Notes: generated by a model from the sequence alone, not told the origin. Shown: positions 18,391 through 28,306, numbered from the stretch's first letter. The stretch: DNA of 64,000 nt from Planktosalinus sp963975935 (GCA_963975935.1 CAXBIQ010000013.1:27745-91744), one strand, 5' to 3'. Translations and numbers: made by a program.

Positions 18391-19518
18391 ATGAAAATAG
18401 CCATTGTATGTTACCCAACCTTTGGAGGTAGTGGAGTTGTAGCTACTGAACTTGGCACAGAGCTGGCTAAAAGGGGGCATGAAATTCATTTTATTACGTA
18501 TAAACAACCGGTAAAACTGGAGCTTTTGGCAAATCATATTCACTTTCACGAAGTCAATGTGCCGGAGTATCCCTTGTTTAAATATCAACCTTATGAACTG
18601 GCGTTATCCAGTAAACTGGTTGATATGGTGAAATTATACAAGATAGACGTTTTGCATGTGCATTATGCCATACCTCACGCTTATGCCGGTTATATGGCAA
18701 AGAAAATGCTTGAAGAAGAAGGAATCTTTATTCCCATGGTTACCACGCTTCACGGAACAGATATAACGCTTGTGGGCAACCATCCTTTTTACAAACCTGC
18801 GGTTACATTCAGCATTAATAAGAGTGACGCGGTTACTTCTGTTTCCCAAAGCCTCAAGGATGACACCCTCAGGCTTTTTGATATTAGGTCAGAAATAGTG
18901 GTTGTGCCTAACTTTATTGATTTAAAAAAATATGAAAAGGAATCGTTTTCAGATTGCCAGCGTGAAATTATGGCCGATGAGAATGAACGTATAATAACAC
19001 ACGTTAGTAATTTCAGGAAAGTAAAAAGAATTGATCACATTATTGAGATTTTTTTCAATATTCAAAAGCAACTGCCTGCCAAATTAATCATGGTAGGCGA
19101 AGGTCCCGAGAAAGAACCCGCTGAGGAAATGTGTGCTGAATTAGGTATAGAGGACAAAGTTATTTTTCTAGGGAATAGTAACGAAGTTGATAAAATTCTC
19201 TGTTTTTCAGATTTATTTCTACTACCTTCAGAAAAAGAAAGCTTTGGTCTGGCGGCACTTGAAGCCATGGCCTGCGGTGTTCCGGTTATTTCCACAAATA
19301 CCGGTGGTTTGCCTGAAGTAAACCGTCAGGGTACAAGCGGATATTTAAGTGATGTGGGAGATATTAAAGATATGACCAAAAATGCGCTTCATATACTGGA
19401 AAACCCGGAAACACTTAACCTGTTTAAGAAAAATGCAAAAAAGACAGCTCAGGAATTTGATATTCACACTGTTGTGCCACAATATGAAAAGTTGTACCTT
19501 CAGGTCATAAATAAATAA
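18391..19518 (+). CDS. bshA: BshA, N-acetyl-alpha-D-glucosaminyl L-malate synthase
   Basis: BshA is a GT4 glycosyltransferase that joins UDP-GlcNAc and L-malate, the first step of bacillithiol synthesis. The start (MKIAIVCYPTFGGSGVVATE) and LHGTDITLVG are diagnostic for BshA, and the GT4 sugar-nucleotide site ESFGLAALEAMACGVPVIST lies near residue 285-305. The length of 375 aa is normal. The gene follows the GH3 fusion by 31 bases, so it may share its transcript. The later enzymes BshB and BshC are not in the window. Confidence 0.95.
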   Translation: MKIAIVCYPTFGGSGVVATELGTELAKRGHEIHFITYKQPVKLELLANHIHFHEVNVPEYPLFKYQPYELALSSKLVDMVKLYKIDVLHVHYAIPHAYAGYMAKKMLEEEGIFIPMVTTLHGTDITLVGNHPFYKPAVTFSINKSDAVTSVSQSLKDDTLRLFDIRSEIVVVPNFIDLKKYEKESFSDCQREIMADENERIITHVSNFRKVKRIDHIIEIFFNIQKQLPAKLIMVGEGPEKEPAEEMCAELGIEDKVIFLGNSNEVDKILCFSDLFLLPSEKESFGLAALEAMACGVPVISTNTGGLPEVNRQGTSGYLSDVGDIKDMTKNALHILENPETLNLFKKNAKKTAQEFDIHTVVPQYEKLYLQVINK

Positions 19519-19538
19519 ACAATTAAAGACTATAAACT

Positions 19539-20003
19539 ATGCATCATATATCATCACTATTGGCAATCATCTTTCTAATGACTTTATCAAACTGTGACAG
19601 CTCAAAAAAAACACAGCAAAACAATCCAAATGCTGAGTTTACTGTGTTACACAAAAGTGAGTATGGTGGAAAAGATGGGAAGTGTTATGATATTATAAAA
19701 AACAACAATGACCGGACTCAATTACTTTTAAGCCTTAATCTTGATGAAGAAACAGCTCAACAATTAAAGGGTGTAGATTTAAACACACATACAATATTGG
19801 CACTTCATATGGGGCAGCATAATACAGGTGGTTATTCAATTGACATTTCAAATGTTGAAGAAAATGGTGATACTACATATGTTACTGTTGAAGAAAAGGG
19901 TCCTGAGCCGGGAGCGATGGTCACGATGGCGTTAACCAACCCTTATTGTATAGCTTTGGTTGAAAAAAATGAGACGATTGTTTTTAAAGCTAATGAAAAA
20001 TAA
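19539..20003 (+). CDS. PrcB-like lipoprotein
   Basis: The 154-aa protein has a lipoprotein signal (FLMTLSNC) with Cys at about residue 19. The later part carries MGQHNTGGYSIDISNVEENG, which resembles the GxxxTGGYxI segment of the PrcB family, associated in treponemes with the dentilisin protease complex. No protease gene is adjacent, so only the domain resemblance can be claimed. It follows bshA by 20 bases and ends at a strong terminator. Confidence 0.8.
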   Translation: MHHISSLLAIIFLMTLSNCDSSKKTQQNNPNAEFTVLHKSEYGGKDGKCYDIIKNNNDRTQLLLSLNLDEETAQQLKGVDLNTHTILALHMGQHNTGGYSIDISNVEENGDTTYVTVEEKGPEPGAMVTMALTNPYCIALVEKNETIVFKANEK

Positions 20004-20005
20004 AC

Positions 20006-20043
20006 AAAAAAAATCCCGGTGTATCTTACACCGGGATTTTTTA
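20006..20043. terminator. Bidirectional intrinsic terminator
   Basis: A perfect inverted repeat (ATCCCGGTGTA, loop TCT, TACACCGGGAT) is flanked by an A-run on the left and a T-run on the right. It can end the rightward PrcB-like transcript and the leftward outer-membrane protein transcript. Confidence 0.92.
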
Positions 20044-20057
20044 TAATTTAAAATGAT

Positions 20058-20543
20058 TTAGAATTGATATCTAAGTCCTAGACCAACATCAAAACCAAGG
20101 TCATCCCTATAATTTCCAAACCCTAATTCCGGTCTAAAATCAAGTGAAATCAATAAAGGAATATCAAAATTATATTCAATACCTACATCACCTGCTACAA
20201 ACACAAAGGTTTCATTATCCGGGTCACCGGGAAAATCATCATCAAAATCAATGCTGCCAACACCACCACCAATACCTGCATACCAGTTGAAACCTCCATC
20301 GATGTTCCATACCCATTGGTGCAAACCTGTTAACTTAAATGCACTCACGTTTCTGTTGCTTGTCCAGCCCAAACCAAACTCAAGACGATTGTTATCACCT
20401 ATTGCTCTTTGGTAATTGATTTCTGTTCCAAACCCATCATTGTCTCCTAGTCGTAATCCTATTGCATTTTTGGATATCATTTGGGAATGTGATGCAAATA
20501 CTACCCCCAAAATTAATACTGTTGTAAAAAATACTTTTTTCAT
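20058..20543 (-). CDS. Small outer-membrane beta-barrel protein
   Basis: The 161-aa product starts with a signal peptide (VFFTTVLILGVVFASHSQ). Alternating Gly/aromatic strands follow (GFGTEINYQRAIGDNNRLEF, WYAGIGGGVGSIDFDDD) and it ends in a C-terminal aromatic (GLGLRYQF), the usual pattern of small outer-membrane barrels. The function is unknown. A perfect TAAATTTG box on the minus strand at 20574-20581, 31 bases upstream of the ATG, is a likely promoter. Confidence 0.8.
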   Translation of the reverse strand: MKKVFFTTVLILGVVFASHSQMISKNAIGLRLGDNDGFGTEINYQRAIGDNNRLEFGLGWTSNRNVSAFKLTGLHQWVWNIDGGFNWYAGIGGGVGSIDFDDDFPGDPDNETFVFVAGDVGIEYNFDIPLLISLDFRPELGFGNYRDDLGFDVGLGLRYQF

Positions 20544-20573
20544 TTTTAATTTGGTTTTTTTATTAATTCCTTA

Positions 20574-20581
20574 CAAATTTA
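20574..20581 (-). promoter_or_regulatory. Perfect TAnnTTTG -7 box for the outer-membrane protein gene
   Basis: Minus-strand TAAATTTG lies 30 bases upstream of the ATG at 20543. No clear -33 TTTG accompanies it. Confidence 0.4.
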
Positions 20582-20682
20582 ACGCAATTAATTATTTGAA
20601 AGTATAGACTGTCCATAATGTTTTGTTAATAATATATAATTTTTGTTAATCGATTTGTCATTGAAATTGTACTTTTAAGGTA

Positions 20683-23631
20683 ATGAAAACAAGCAATTCT
20701 ATCAATCTCAATATCTTAGCTGAAACACTGGAGGGGGAACTCTCTTTTAACAATCTGTCAAGAGCAATTTATGCTACAGATGCATCTGTATATAGAATGC
20801 TGCCCCTTTGTGTTGTTTTTCCAAAAACCACAAATGATATTATTAAAATCATTGATTTTGCATCCCAAAATAACGTCGGTCTAATTCCTCGCACAGCAGG
20901 TACATCCCTAGCCGGCCAATGCGTTGGAGAGGGTATAGTTGTAGACGTTTCAAAATATTTTACACAAATTCATCATATAGACGTAAAAAATAAAACGGTT
21001 ACTGTCGCCCCCGGAGTTATCAGAGATGAACTCAATGCATACCTCAAGCAGCACAATTTGTTTTTTGGACCCAATACCTCTACTTCAAACCGCTGTATGA
21101 TAGGAGGGATGGTCGGTAACAATTCCAGTGGCACAACATCTATTAAATATGGAGTCACACGGGATAAAGTTTTGGAAATGGAAGTCGTACTTGCCGATGG
21201 TGCTTTAGTCACATTTGGTGAAGTTGATTCAGAAACCTTTTTCGCTAAAGCGAAAGAAAACACTGCTGAAGGTAAAGTTTACCAAGGCATATATACTCTA
21301 TTTAAAGAAAAAGCTATTCAGAAACAAATCAGTGACAATTTTCCAAAACCTGAAATTCATCGCAGAAATACCGGTTATGCCATTGATGAGCTCATTAAAA
21401 GTGAGATATTCACAAACAACGGAAACACCTTCAATCTATGTAAGCTTCTCTGTGGAAGCGAAGGCACACTCGCATTTACAACTAAAATTAAACTTCAGCT
21501 TGATGATCTGCCACCACCGGAAACAGTTATGGTTGCTGCTCATTTTGATTCGGTTGAAAAGTGTTTAAAGGCAGTTGTTCCGGCGATGCAATATGATTTG
21601 TTTACGTGCGAAATGATGGATAAAGTTATTTTAGATTGCACAAAAGACAATTTAAAATACAGTCCTTACCGTTTCTTTATAGAAGGTGAACCGCAAGCAA
21701 TACTCTTACTTGAAATTAAGGATTATTCCATGGAAAGGTGTATGCAACGAGCCGGTGATCTCATCAATGGCTTGTCTGCTACAGATCTTGCTTATGCATT
21801 ACCGGTTTTGTATGGCGATGCGATAGAAAAAGCCCTGGAACTTCGCAAAGCCGGACTGGGACTGCTGGGGAATATGGTAGGCGACAAAAAAGCCGTGGCG
21901 TGTATTGAAGATACCGCTGTTGCTTTAGAAGACCTTTCTGAATATATTACGGAATTTACGGCGCTAATGAAGTCTTTTGACCAGAAAGCTGTATACTATG
22001 CTCATGCCGGAGCAGGGGAGTTGCATTTGCGACCTATTTTAAATCTTAAAAAAGAAGAAGATGTCAGGCTTTTTGAAAAGATTACTTCAGCTGTTGCTCA
22101 ATTGGTGAAAAAATACCAAGGTTCGATGAGTGGGGAACACGGTGACGGAATCGTGAGGTCTTCTTATATTGAAATGATGGTTGGTGCAGAAAACTTCAAA
22201 TTACTGAAAAGAATAAAAGAGCTTTTCGATCCGCAAAATATAATGAATCCGGGTAAAATTGTGAATGCCTATGCAATGACTGATGGTTTACGGTATACTC
22301 CCGGCAGAAAAGAACCGGAAATTGAAACCCTTCTCGACTTTTCTGATTCATTGGGCATTTTAAGAGCAACAGAAAAATGTAACGGAAGCGGCGATTGCAG
22401 GAAACCTGAAACTGCCGGCGGAACGATGTGTCCCAGCTATCGTGTAACAAAAGACGAAAAAGATACAACACGTGGCAGGGCTAATGCCCTTAGGGAGTTT
22501 TTAACACAAAGTGATCAGGCAAATAAGTTTAATCACAAGGAACTCAAAGAGGTGTTTGATTTATGCATCAGTTGCAAAGGGTGTAAAAGTGAGTGTCCTT
22601 CAAATGTTGATATGGCAGCATTAAAAGCAGAGTTTGAATTTCAGTATCAAAAGGAAAACGGTCGTGACTTAAGGGCAAAATTGTTTGCAAACAACCATCG
22701 CTATAATCAAATGGGGAGTAAGTTTAAAAGCCTGACAAACTTCCTTTACAGCAATAAATTTAGCGCTTCTATCCTTAAAAAAAGTATGGGAATCGCACCT
22801 CAAAGAAGCCTTCCTTTACTTTCAACAAAGAATTTAATATCAGAATACCAATCACTTAAAAAACAGTTTATTAGTGACAAAAAAAAAGTTTATTCATTTG
22901 TAGATGAATTTACGGAATATCTAGATTCTGAAATTGGTATCGATGCCTTGCATATCCTTTTTAATTTAGGTTATGATGTTGAAATAATACAACATTCCCA
23001 AAGCGGGAGGGCTTTCATTTCAAAAGGCTTTTTAAAGGAAGCAAAACAATGTGCAAATAAAAATATAGAGGTTTTTAAAGAATTGATTTCAGATGAGGTT
23101 CCTCTGATTGGGATTGAACCTTCGGCCATACTGACGTTTAGGGATGAGTATTTAAGGCTTGCAGATGACAAAGAAGCAGCAAGAGCACTGGCAAAAAATG
23201 TATTTACAATCGATGAGTTTTTGGCAAATGAAATCAAAGCAGGTGCTATTTTACCTGAATTTTTTACTAAAGAAAAGACACAAATAAAACTTCATTTGCA
23301 TTGCCATCAAAAGGCATTGTCGTCTGTATTACCGACATTTCAGTTGTTGAGTATCCCTGAAAACTATAAGGTTACCATCATCCCTTCGGGCTGTTGTGGT
23401 ATGGCGGGATCTTTTGGCTATGAACAAGAGCATTATGACATCAGTATGCAGATGGGGGAGCTTACTTTGTTCCCGGCAATAAGAAAAACCGGTTTAGAGA
23501 CAATTATAGCTGCTACCGGAACAAGTTGCAGGCATCAGATTCTGGACGGTACTCAAAGAAAGGCCCTTCATCCCATCAGTATTTTAAGGGATGCCTTAAA
23601 GCTTGCCAAAAGCGATCATCGCAGAAAGTAA
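20683..23631 (+). CDS. Large FAD-binding and Fe-S oxidoreductase (D-lactate/2-hydroxyacid dehydrogenase-like)
   Basis: The 982-aa protein joins three parts. Residues about 35-270 are an FAD_binding_4 domain (IPRTAGTSLAGQCVGEGIVV, MIGGMVGNNSSGTTS). Residues about 270-540 are the FAD-oxidase C-terminal domain (SGEHGDGIVRSSY, MNPGKIV). A Fe-S module follows, with CNGSGDC and TMCPSYR, then CISCKGCKSECP near 630, and a CCG domain ending with PSGCCGMAGSFGYE. This layout is that of YdiJ-like and D-lactate dehydrogenases that feed electrons to quinones. The substrate is probably a 2-hydroxyacid. Its 3' end overlaps the convergent phosphoesterase gene by 36 bases. Confidence 0.92.
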   Translation: MKTSNSINLNILAETLEGELSFNNLSRAIYATDASVYRMLPLCVVFPKTTNDIIKIIDFASQNNVGLIPRTAGTSLAGQCVGEGIVVDVSKYFTQIHHIDVKNKTVTVAPGVIRDELNAYLKQHNLFFGPNTSTSNRCMIGGMVGNNSSGTTSIKYGVTRDKVLEMEVVLADGALVTFGEVDSETFFAKAKENTAEGKVYQGIYTLFKEKAIQKQISDNFPKPEIHRRNTGYAIDELIKSEIFTNNGNTFNLCKLLCGSEGTLAFTTKIKLQLDDLPPPETVMVAAHFDSVEKCLKAVVPAMQYDLFTCEMMDKVILDCTKDNLKYSPYRFFIEGEPQAILLLEIKDYSMERCMQRAGDLINGLSATDLAYALPVLYGDAIEKALELRKAGLGLLGNMVGDKKAVACIEDTAVALEDLSEYITEFTALMKSFDQKAVYYAHAGAGELHLRPILNLKKEEDVRLFEKITSAVAQLVKKYQGSMSGEHGDGIVRSSYIEMMVGAENFKLLKRIKELFDPQNIMNPGKIVNAYAMTDGLRYTPGRKEPEIETLLDFSDSLGILRATEKCNGSGDCRKPETAGGTMCPSYRVTKDEKDTTRGRANALREFLTQSDQANKFNHKELKEVFDLCISCKGCKSECPSNVDMAALKAEFEFQYQKENGRDLRAKLFANNHRYNQMGSKFKSLTNFLYSNKFSASILKKSMGIAPQRSLPLLSTKNLISEYQSLKKQFISDKKKVYSFVDEFTEYLDSEIGIDALHILFNLGYDVEIIQHSQSGRAFISKGFLKEAKQCANKNIEVFKELISDEVPLIGIEPSAILTFRDEYLRLADDKEAARALAKNVFTIDEFLANEIKAGAILPEFFTKEKTQIKLHLHCHQKALSSVLPTFQLLSIPENYKVTIIPSGCCGMAGSFGYEQEHYDISMQMGELTLFPAIRKTGLETIIAATGTSCRHQILDGTQRKALHPISILRDALKLAKSDHRRK

Positions 23632-24438
23632 ATCTGTTTCTGTATCCACATCTGTATCTGCGTCTGAAGCAATATCATTGATTACAGGGCTTTTGTAGCC
23701 TTTAGGGTCATAGGTGTATAATTCCCACTTTTCATTGTTGTATTCCAGAGCTGTGAGGTTTTCCACCCAGTCACCACTGTTCAGATAGGTACAGGAGCCC
23801 TTTAAATTAACCTTCACTTCTATTTGTGGTTGATGGATGTGGCCGCAGACAACATAATCAAATCCGTTTTCAATAGCCAGATCTGATGCCGTTTTTTCAA
23901 AATCACTGATAAACTTAACTGCTTGCTTTACCCCGGACTTTATTTTTTTGGAAAGGGAATACTTTTCACGCCCCATTTTCAATAAACACCAGTTTACCAA
24001 CTGATTGATGAGAATGAGGAAATCATAGCCCCATCCGCCAAGCTTTGCAATCCATTTGGCATGTTGCACAGAGGCATCAAAAACATCACCGTGAAAAAAC
24101 CAGGCCTTTTTTCCGTCAAGGTTAAGCACCAGTTTGTCGAGAATTTGAATGTTTCCCATTTTGGTGTCACTGAACTTGCGGAGCTTTTCATCATGGTTGC
24201 CTGTGATGTAATATACCTTTGTTCCTTTAGTCGCAAAGGAAATTATCTTTTTAATCACCTGCAGATGGGCCTTTGGGAAATAACTTTTTCTAAACTGCCA
24301 GATATCAACAATGTCACCATTTAGAATAAGTTTTTTTGGCTTAATGCTGTTCAAGTAGTGCAACAATTCTTTGGAGTTGCAGCCGTAAGTACCAAGATGC
24401 ACATCAGAGATTACAACAATATCGACTTTTCGTTTCAA
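23596..24438 (-). CDS. LpxH-like metallophosphoesterase (UDP-2,3-diacylglucosamine diphosphatase family)
   Basis: The 280-aa cytoplasmic enzyme shows the calcineurin-type metal motifs in order: VISDVHLG, LNGDIVDIW, YITGNHDEKL and VCGHIHQPQ. The LpxH family splits UDP-2,3-diacylglucosamine to lipid X in lipid A synthesis; the presence of LptD in the same window fits. It could also be a related LpxH2-type enzyme. The last 36 bases overlap the end of the FAD/Fe-S gene on the other strand. The C-terminus is Asp/Thr rich (DIASDADTDVDTETD) and may be a species-specific tail. Confidence 0.85.
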   Translation of the reverse strand: MKRKVDIVVISDVHLGTYGCNSKELLHYLNSIKPKKLILNGDIVDIWQFRKSYFPKAHLQVIKKIISFATKGTKVYYITGNHDEKLRKFSDTKMGNIQILDKLVLNLDGKKAWFFHGDVFDASVQHAKWIAKLGGWGYDFLILINQLVNWCLLKMGREKYSLSKKIKSGVKQAVKFISDFEKTASDLAIENGFDYVVCGHIHQPQIEVKVNLKGSCTYLNSGDWVENLTALEYNNEKWELYTYDPKGYKSPVINDIASDADTDVDTETDLLSAMIAFGKL

Positions 24439-24599
24439 GATAGATCAGGTTTTCACAAATGTCATACAAGTTTGATTTTCAAACAAACAAAAAGGATTAT
24501 CAGTTACTTAAGCTATGGTTAATTTTAGTTTACGAAAAGATTCCAAAGTTTACTGAATTATTATTTTGTTGTTTATTTTTAAATCTGTGTTTTAAAAAT

Positions 24600-24607
24600 T
24601 ACATTTG
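24600..24607 (+). promoter_or_regulatory. Perfect TAnnTTTG -7 box upstream of aroC
   Basis: TACATTTG lies 19 bases before the aroC ATG at 24627, which also supports the internal start over the longer open frame. Confidence 0.45.
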
Positions 24608-24626
24608 TTGTAAACCTTTCCCTTGT

Positions 24627-25691
24627 ATGGCAGGAAATACAATTGGCACGCTATTTAAATTAACCACCTTTGGGGAGTCTCATGGAGCATCAATCGGCGG
24701 TATTCTTGAAGGGTGTCCTGCCGGATTAATATTGGATTTTGAAGCCGTGCAGGCAGAAATGCAGCGCAGAAAACCCGGTCAGTCCAAAATTGTCACACAG
24801 CGTAAGGAAGAAGATGAAGTTCAATTTTTAAGCGGTATTTTTGAAGGAAAAACCACCGGAACACCCATAGGATTTCATATTAAAAATACCAACCAGAAAT
24901 CTAAGGATTACTCTCATAACAAAGACGTTTACCGCCCCTCACATGCAGACTTTACATATGACAAAAAATATGGCTTACGGGATTTCCGCGGGGGAGGGAG
25001 ATCTTCAGCCCGTGAAACAGCAAGCTGGGTCGTGGGTGGTGCTTTAGCAAAACAACTCCTTGCTGATATTAAAATATACGCTTTTGTTTCATCTGTGGGT
25101 GATATTTTTATCGATAAACCCTATCAGGATTTGGATTTTTCCAAAATCGAAAGCAATAACGTGCGCTGTCCCGATACAGCAACGGCAGAAAAGATGGAAC
25201 AATACATCAAACAAATCAAAAAGGATGGAGATACAGTGGGAGGCACCATTACCTGTGTTATTAAAAATGTACCCATAGGTTTAGGCGAACCTGTTTTTGA
25301 GAAATTACATGCCCAATTGGGCAAAGCCATGCTTTCCATCAATGCAGTAAAGGGTTTTGAATATGGAAGTGGTTTTTGTGGTGCCAGAATGAAAGGCAGT
25401 GAACACAATGATCTTTTTGAAAAGGATGGTACTACCCAAACAAATTTAAGTGGTGGTGTTCAGGGAGGCATAAGCAATGGAATGGATATTTATTTCAGGG
25501 TTGCTTTCAAGCCGGTTGCGACCCTTATGAAAACCCAGGAAACCATTGACAATACCGGAAACCAGCGGGAAATTAAAGGCAAAGGACGTCATGATCCATG
25601 TGTTGTGCCCAGGGCTGTGCCCATTGTGGAAGCTATGGCGGCAATGGTATTGGCAGATTTTTATTTACTGAACAAAGTATCCAGGATTTAA
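24627..25691 (+). CDS. aroC: Chorismate synthase
   Basis: AroC converts EPSP to chorismate with reduced FMN, the last step of the shikimate pathway. The 354-aa product from ATG 24627 starts AGNTIGTLFKLTTFGESHG, the family N-terminus. It has the signature GLRDFRGGGRSSARETA and the C-terminal RHDPCVVPRAVPIVEAMAAM. The open frame extends to 24459, but the added Cys- and Leu-rich stretch is not AroC-like and a -7 promoter box lies inside it. A cation symporter gene follows 20 bases later. Confidence 0.97.
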   Translation: MAGNTIGTLFKLTTFGESHGASIGGILEGCPAGLILDFEAVQAEMQRRKPGQSKIVTQRKEEDEVQFLSGIFEGKTTGTPIGFHIKNTNQKSKDYSHNKDVYRPSHADFTYDKKYGLRDFRGGGRSSARETASWVVGGALAKQLLADIKIYAFVSSVGDIFIDKPYQDLDFSKIESNNVRCPDTATAEKMEQYIKQIKKDGDTVGGTITCVIKNVPIGLGEPVFEKLHAQLGKAMLSINAVKGFEYGSGFCGARMKGSEHNDLFEKDGTTQTNLSGGVQGGISNGMDIYFRVAFKPVATLMKTQETIDNTGNQREIKGKGRHDPCVVPRAVPIVEAMAAMVLADFYLLNKVSRI

Positions 25692-25711
25692 TAAAATAAA
25701 TGATTTTATAG

Positions 25712-27160
25712 ATGAGAAAACTTGCACTACACTGGAAAATTATAATCGGGATGGTTCTCGGTATCATATGGGCTCTTATATCCAGTTCTATGGGTTGGAG
25801 TGCTTTTACTGTTAACTGGATAGATCCGTTTGGAACAATTTTCATTAATTTATTGAAGTTAATTGCAGTTCCTTTGGTATTGTTTTCCATTATCAGTGGT
25901 GTGGCAAACATAGGAGATCCGGCCAGTCTGGGCAGGATGGGAGGGAAGACCCTTTTGATTTACCTGATTACCACGGTAGCGGCTATTTCGCTTGGTTTGT
26001 TGTTGGTCAATACGGTGAAACCCGGAAAATTAATTGATGATCAAAGCCGCATTGACAATAGGATTAGTTATGAAATATGGGCTTCAGACCAGGGATATGA
26101 AATAAAAGACGGAATTAATTATCTTCAGGACCCTGCATTCTTTGAACGGGCAAGGGAAATTTCTGATTTGACCCGCAGTGAGCTCAAAGAAGCCTCCGTT
26201 TCAGATAAGCTTGAAACAGCCACAAAACAAAAAGAAACTACCCCGTTACAGCCCTTGGTTGACATTGTGCCTGAAAACTTTTTTCACTCTTTGTCAAATA
26301 ATGGCTTAATGCTTCAAATTATATTCTTTGCCATCTTTTTTGGGATGTGCTTGTTGTTTATTCCCGGCGACAAGGCAAAACCCCTCATTTCCTTGGTAGA
26401 CAGTGCCATGGAAGTTTTTCTTAAAATGGTCGATCTTGTAATGCAGGCCGCGCCGTTTTTTGTTTTTGCTTTACTTGCAGGAGTGGTAAGTAAAATGGCA
26501 GGAGATGATATTGGAAAAGTAATAGAAATTTTTAAAGGATTGAGTTGGTACACGCTTACTGTGTTGGGCGGTTTGTTACTGATGATTTTTATTGTCTACC
26601 CGTTAATTTTAAAAGTTTTCGTTAGAAAAATACCGTATGGTGGTTTTTTTAAAGCGATGAGTCCTGCACAAACACTGGCCTTTTCCACCTCGAGTAGTGC
26701 TGCCACTTTACCTGTAACTATGGAATGTGTTGAAAACAATCTGGGTGTTGATAAGAAAATTTCAAGTTTTGTATTGCCTATTGGGGCAACGGTTAATATG
26801 GACGGAACGAGTTTATATCAAGCCATTGCCGTGGTTTTTTTGGCACAAATGCACATGATAGACCTTACCCTTGGCCAACAATTAACCGTTGTTTTAACGG
26901 CAACTTTAGCTTCCATAGGATCTGCGGCAGTGCCCAGCGCCGGTTTGGTGATGTTGATAATTGTCCTTGACTCTGTAGGATTAAACCCTGCGTGGATTGC
27001 CATAATTTTTCCGGTAGACCGCATTTTGGATATGTTCAGGACTGTTGTAAATGTAACAGGAGATGCTACGGTTTCTTCCATCATTGCAGACGGAGAGGGA
27101 ATGTTACATTATGAAGATGCAAAAGACCCTTCAGAAACTTTTGAAATTGAAGAAGATTAA
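25712..27160 (+). CDS. Dicarboxylate/amino acid:cation symporter (DAACS family)
   Basis: The 482-aa membrane protein belongs to the GltP/DctA group, which takes up glutamate, aspartate or C4-dicarboxylates with Na+ or H+. The serine-rich reentrant loop AFSTSSSAATLPVT, the MDGTSLYQA motif and the helix-8 segment DRILDMFRTVVNVTGDA are all present. About 100 extra hydrophilic residues lie between helices 3 and 4 (about 100-185), longer than in E. coli GltP. It is 20 bases after aroC and ends at a hairpin terminator. Confidence 0.93.
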   Translation: MRKLALHWKIIIGMVLGIIWALISSSMGWSAFTVNWIDPFGTIFINLLKLIAVPLVLFSIISGVANIGDPASLGRMGGKTLLIYLITTVAAISLGLLLVNTVKPGKLIDDQSRIDNRISYEIWASDQGYEIKDGINYLQDPAFFERAREISDLTRSELKEASVSDKLETATKQKETTPLQPLVDIVPENFFHSLSNNGLMLQIIFFAIFFGMCLLFIPGDKAKPLISLVDSAMEVFLKMVDLVMQAAPFFVFALLAGVVSKMAGDDIGKVIEIFKGLSWYTLTVLGGLLLMIFIVYPLILKVFVRKIPYGGFFKAMSPAQTLAFSTSSSAATLPVTMECVENNLGVDKKISSFVLPIGATVNMDGTSLYQAIAVVFLAQMHMIDLTLGQQLTVVLTATLASIGSAAVPSAGLVMLIIVLDSVGLNPAWIAIIFPVDRILDMFRTVVNVTGDATVSSIIADGEGMLHYEDAKDPSETFEIEED

Positions 27161-27163
27161 AAT

Positions 27164-27197
27164 AAAAAAAGCCTGCTTTAATAGCAGGCTTTAGATT
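27164..27197. terminator. Bidirectional intrinsic terminator
   Basis: AAAGCCTGC and GCAGGCTTT form a perfect stem around a 7-base loop, with an A-run before it. It sits between the convergent symporter and DUF4476 genes and its right arm touches the end of the latter. Confidence 0.85.
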
Positions 27198-28090
27198 TAT
27201 CTCCTTCTGGCAATATAGAGGTTTAATTCTTCTGTGGAATCTTCCCATTCAAATGCCTGCGACACCTTAAAATAGTTTCCAATATCATAGGTGTAATCGA
27301 AAGCAAATTTTGCAAATTCAAGTTTTGTTTCTTCCCATTCCATCACCTGAACCAAATCACGCACCTGGTCTGCAAACAAGCAATTTGATGAAACAATTTG
27401 CTTTGCCAGGCTAAGACGGGTTTCATCCCAATCTTTTGATTGTATGGTTCTTTTGGCTTCATTGAAGTCAGCCTGTTCCATGGGCCAGGGACATCCCACA
27501 GGTCCTCCATAACCTTGCATAATGTAATGATCCTGATGAGAACCTCCTGAGACAACGGTGGTGGTTTCTTCATAGTAGTCCATATTATCATTGACATTTA
27601 CATTCACACTGACTCCGGCTCCTCCAATATTTACATCCATATTCATGCCACCCATATTGCCAATTGAATTAACGCGGGTCGTTACAGTTTCAGCATAAAC
27701 AGGTTCTGTAACAACGGTTCCAATTACGCGCTGGTTGGGAATTTCAACGTAAACATCAGGAAGGGGAACAGCAGAAAACATACGTAATTTTAACTTCCCT
27801 TTTTTGTCAATAACCCGATAGGTAATTTCAGCAGATTGCTCCGGCATGTAAAGATTGCTTTCAAGTATTCCTTTGTCAGGACTTTCAAATACAAGCTTTG
27901 CACTGTAAACGGGTGCGTGTAAATTGGTTACCAATACATTGGATTCGGGAAATTCATGTTGCTGAATATTGTTCAAAAACAAAGTGAATTTTGAATTATC
28001 CTCTGTAAAAATAATAACATTGTAGTTTAACTGTGCAGAGGCTATAGCCGCAAAAAATAATGCGATTGCACTTAAAGTAATTGTTTTCAT
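27197..28090 (-). CDS. DUF4476-domain secreted protein
   Basis: From ATG at 28090 the 297-aa product has a signal peptide (LSAIALFFAAIASAQ). An N-terminal beta-rich half follows, then a Gly/Asn/Val-rich linker (GGAGVSVNVNVND). The C-terminal DUF4476 domain (about 205-297) has the repeated pattern FNEAKRTIQSKDWDETRLSL and MEWEETKLEFAKFAFDY. The domain's function is unknown. The frame opens 16 codons earlier, but the signal peptide and the promoter box at 28124-28131 point to the inner start. Confidence 0.87.
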   Translation of the reverse strand: MKTITLSAIALFFAAIASAQLNYNVIIFTEDNSKFTLFLNNIQQHEFPESNVLVTNLHAPVYSAKLVFESPDKGILESNLYMPEQSAEITYRVIDKKGKLKLRMFSAVPLPDVYVEIPNQRVIGTVVTEPVYAETVTTRVNSIGNMGGMNMDVNIGGAGVSVNVNVNDNMDYYEETTTVVSGGSHQDHYIMQGYGGPVGCPWPMEQADFNEAKRTIQSKDWDETRLSLAKQIVSSNCLFADQVRDLVQVMEWEETKLEFAKFAFDYTYDIGNYFKVSQAFEWEDSTEELNLYIARRR

Positions 28091-28123
28091 AATATAGGTT
28101 TTTAGTTCTTTTTTTGGGTGTAA

Positions 28124-28131
28124 CAAATGTA
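28124..28131 (-). promoter_or_regulatory. Perfect TAnnTTTG -7 box for the DUF4476 gene
   Basis: Minus-strand TACATTTG lies 33 bases upstream of ATG 28090. No matching -33 TTTG is visible. Confidence 0.4.
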
Positions 28132-28306
28132 ATGCCATTTATAGTATTTGATTAATATTAAGTAGATATTTACATTGCAATAATACTAAAAATATTGATT
28201 CACAGTATATTAAATTTTTTGGGTATAGTTTTTTTGAAAAAAAAATATTATCTTTAATTTCATATTTAATTAACTTTAAGTATACATTACTATCCCCTTG
28301 ACTTTT

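Noticed and set aside
24459..24626. Longer aroC start adding 56 residues
   Set aside because: The extra part is Cys/Leu/Phe rich, unlike any chorismate synthase, and a perfect -7 box lies inside it.
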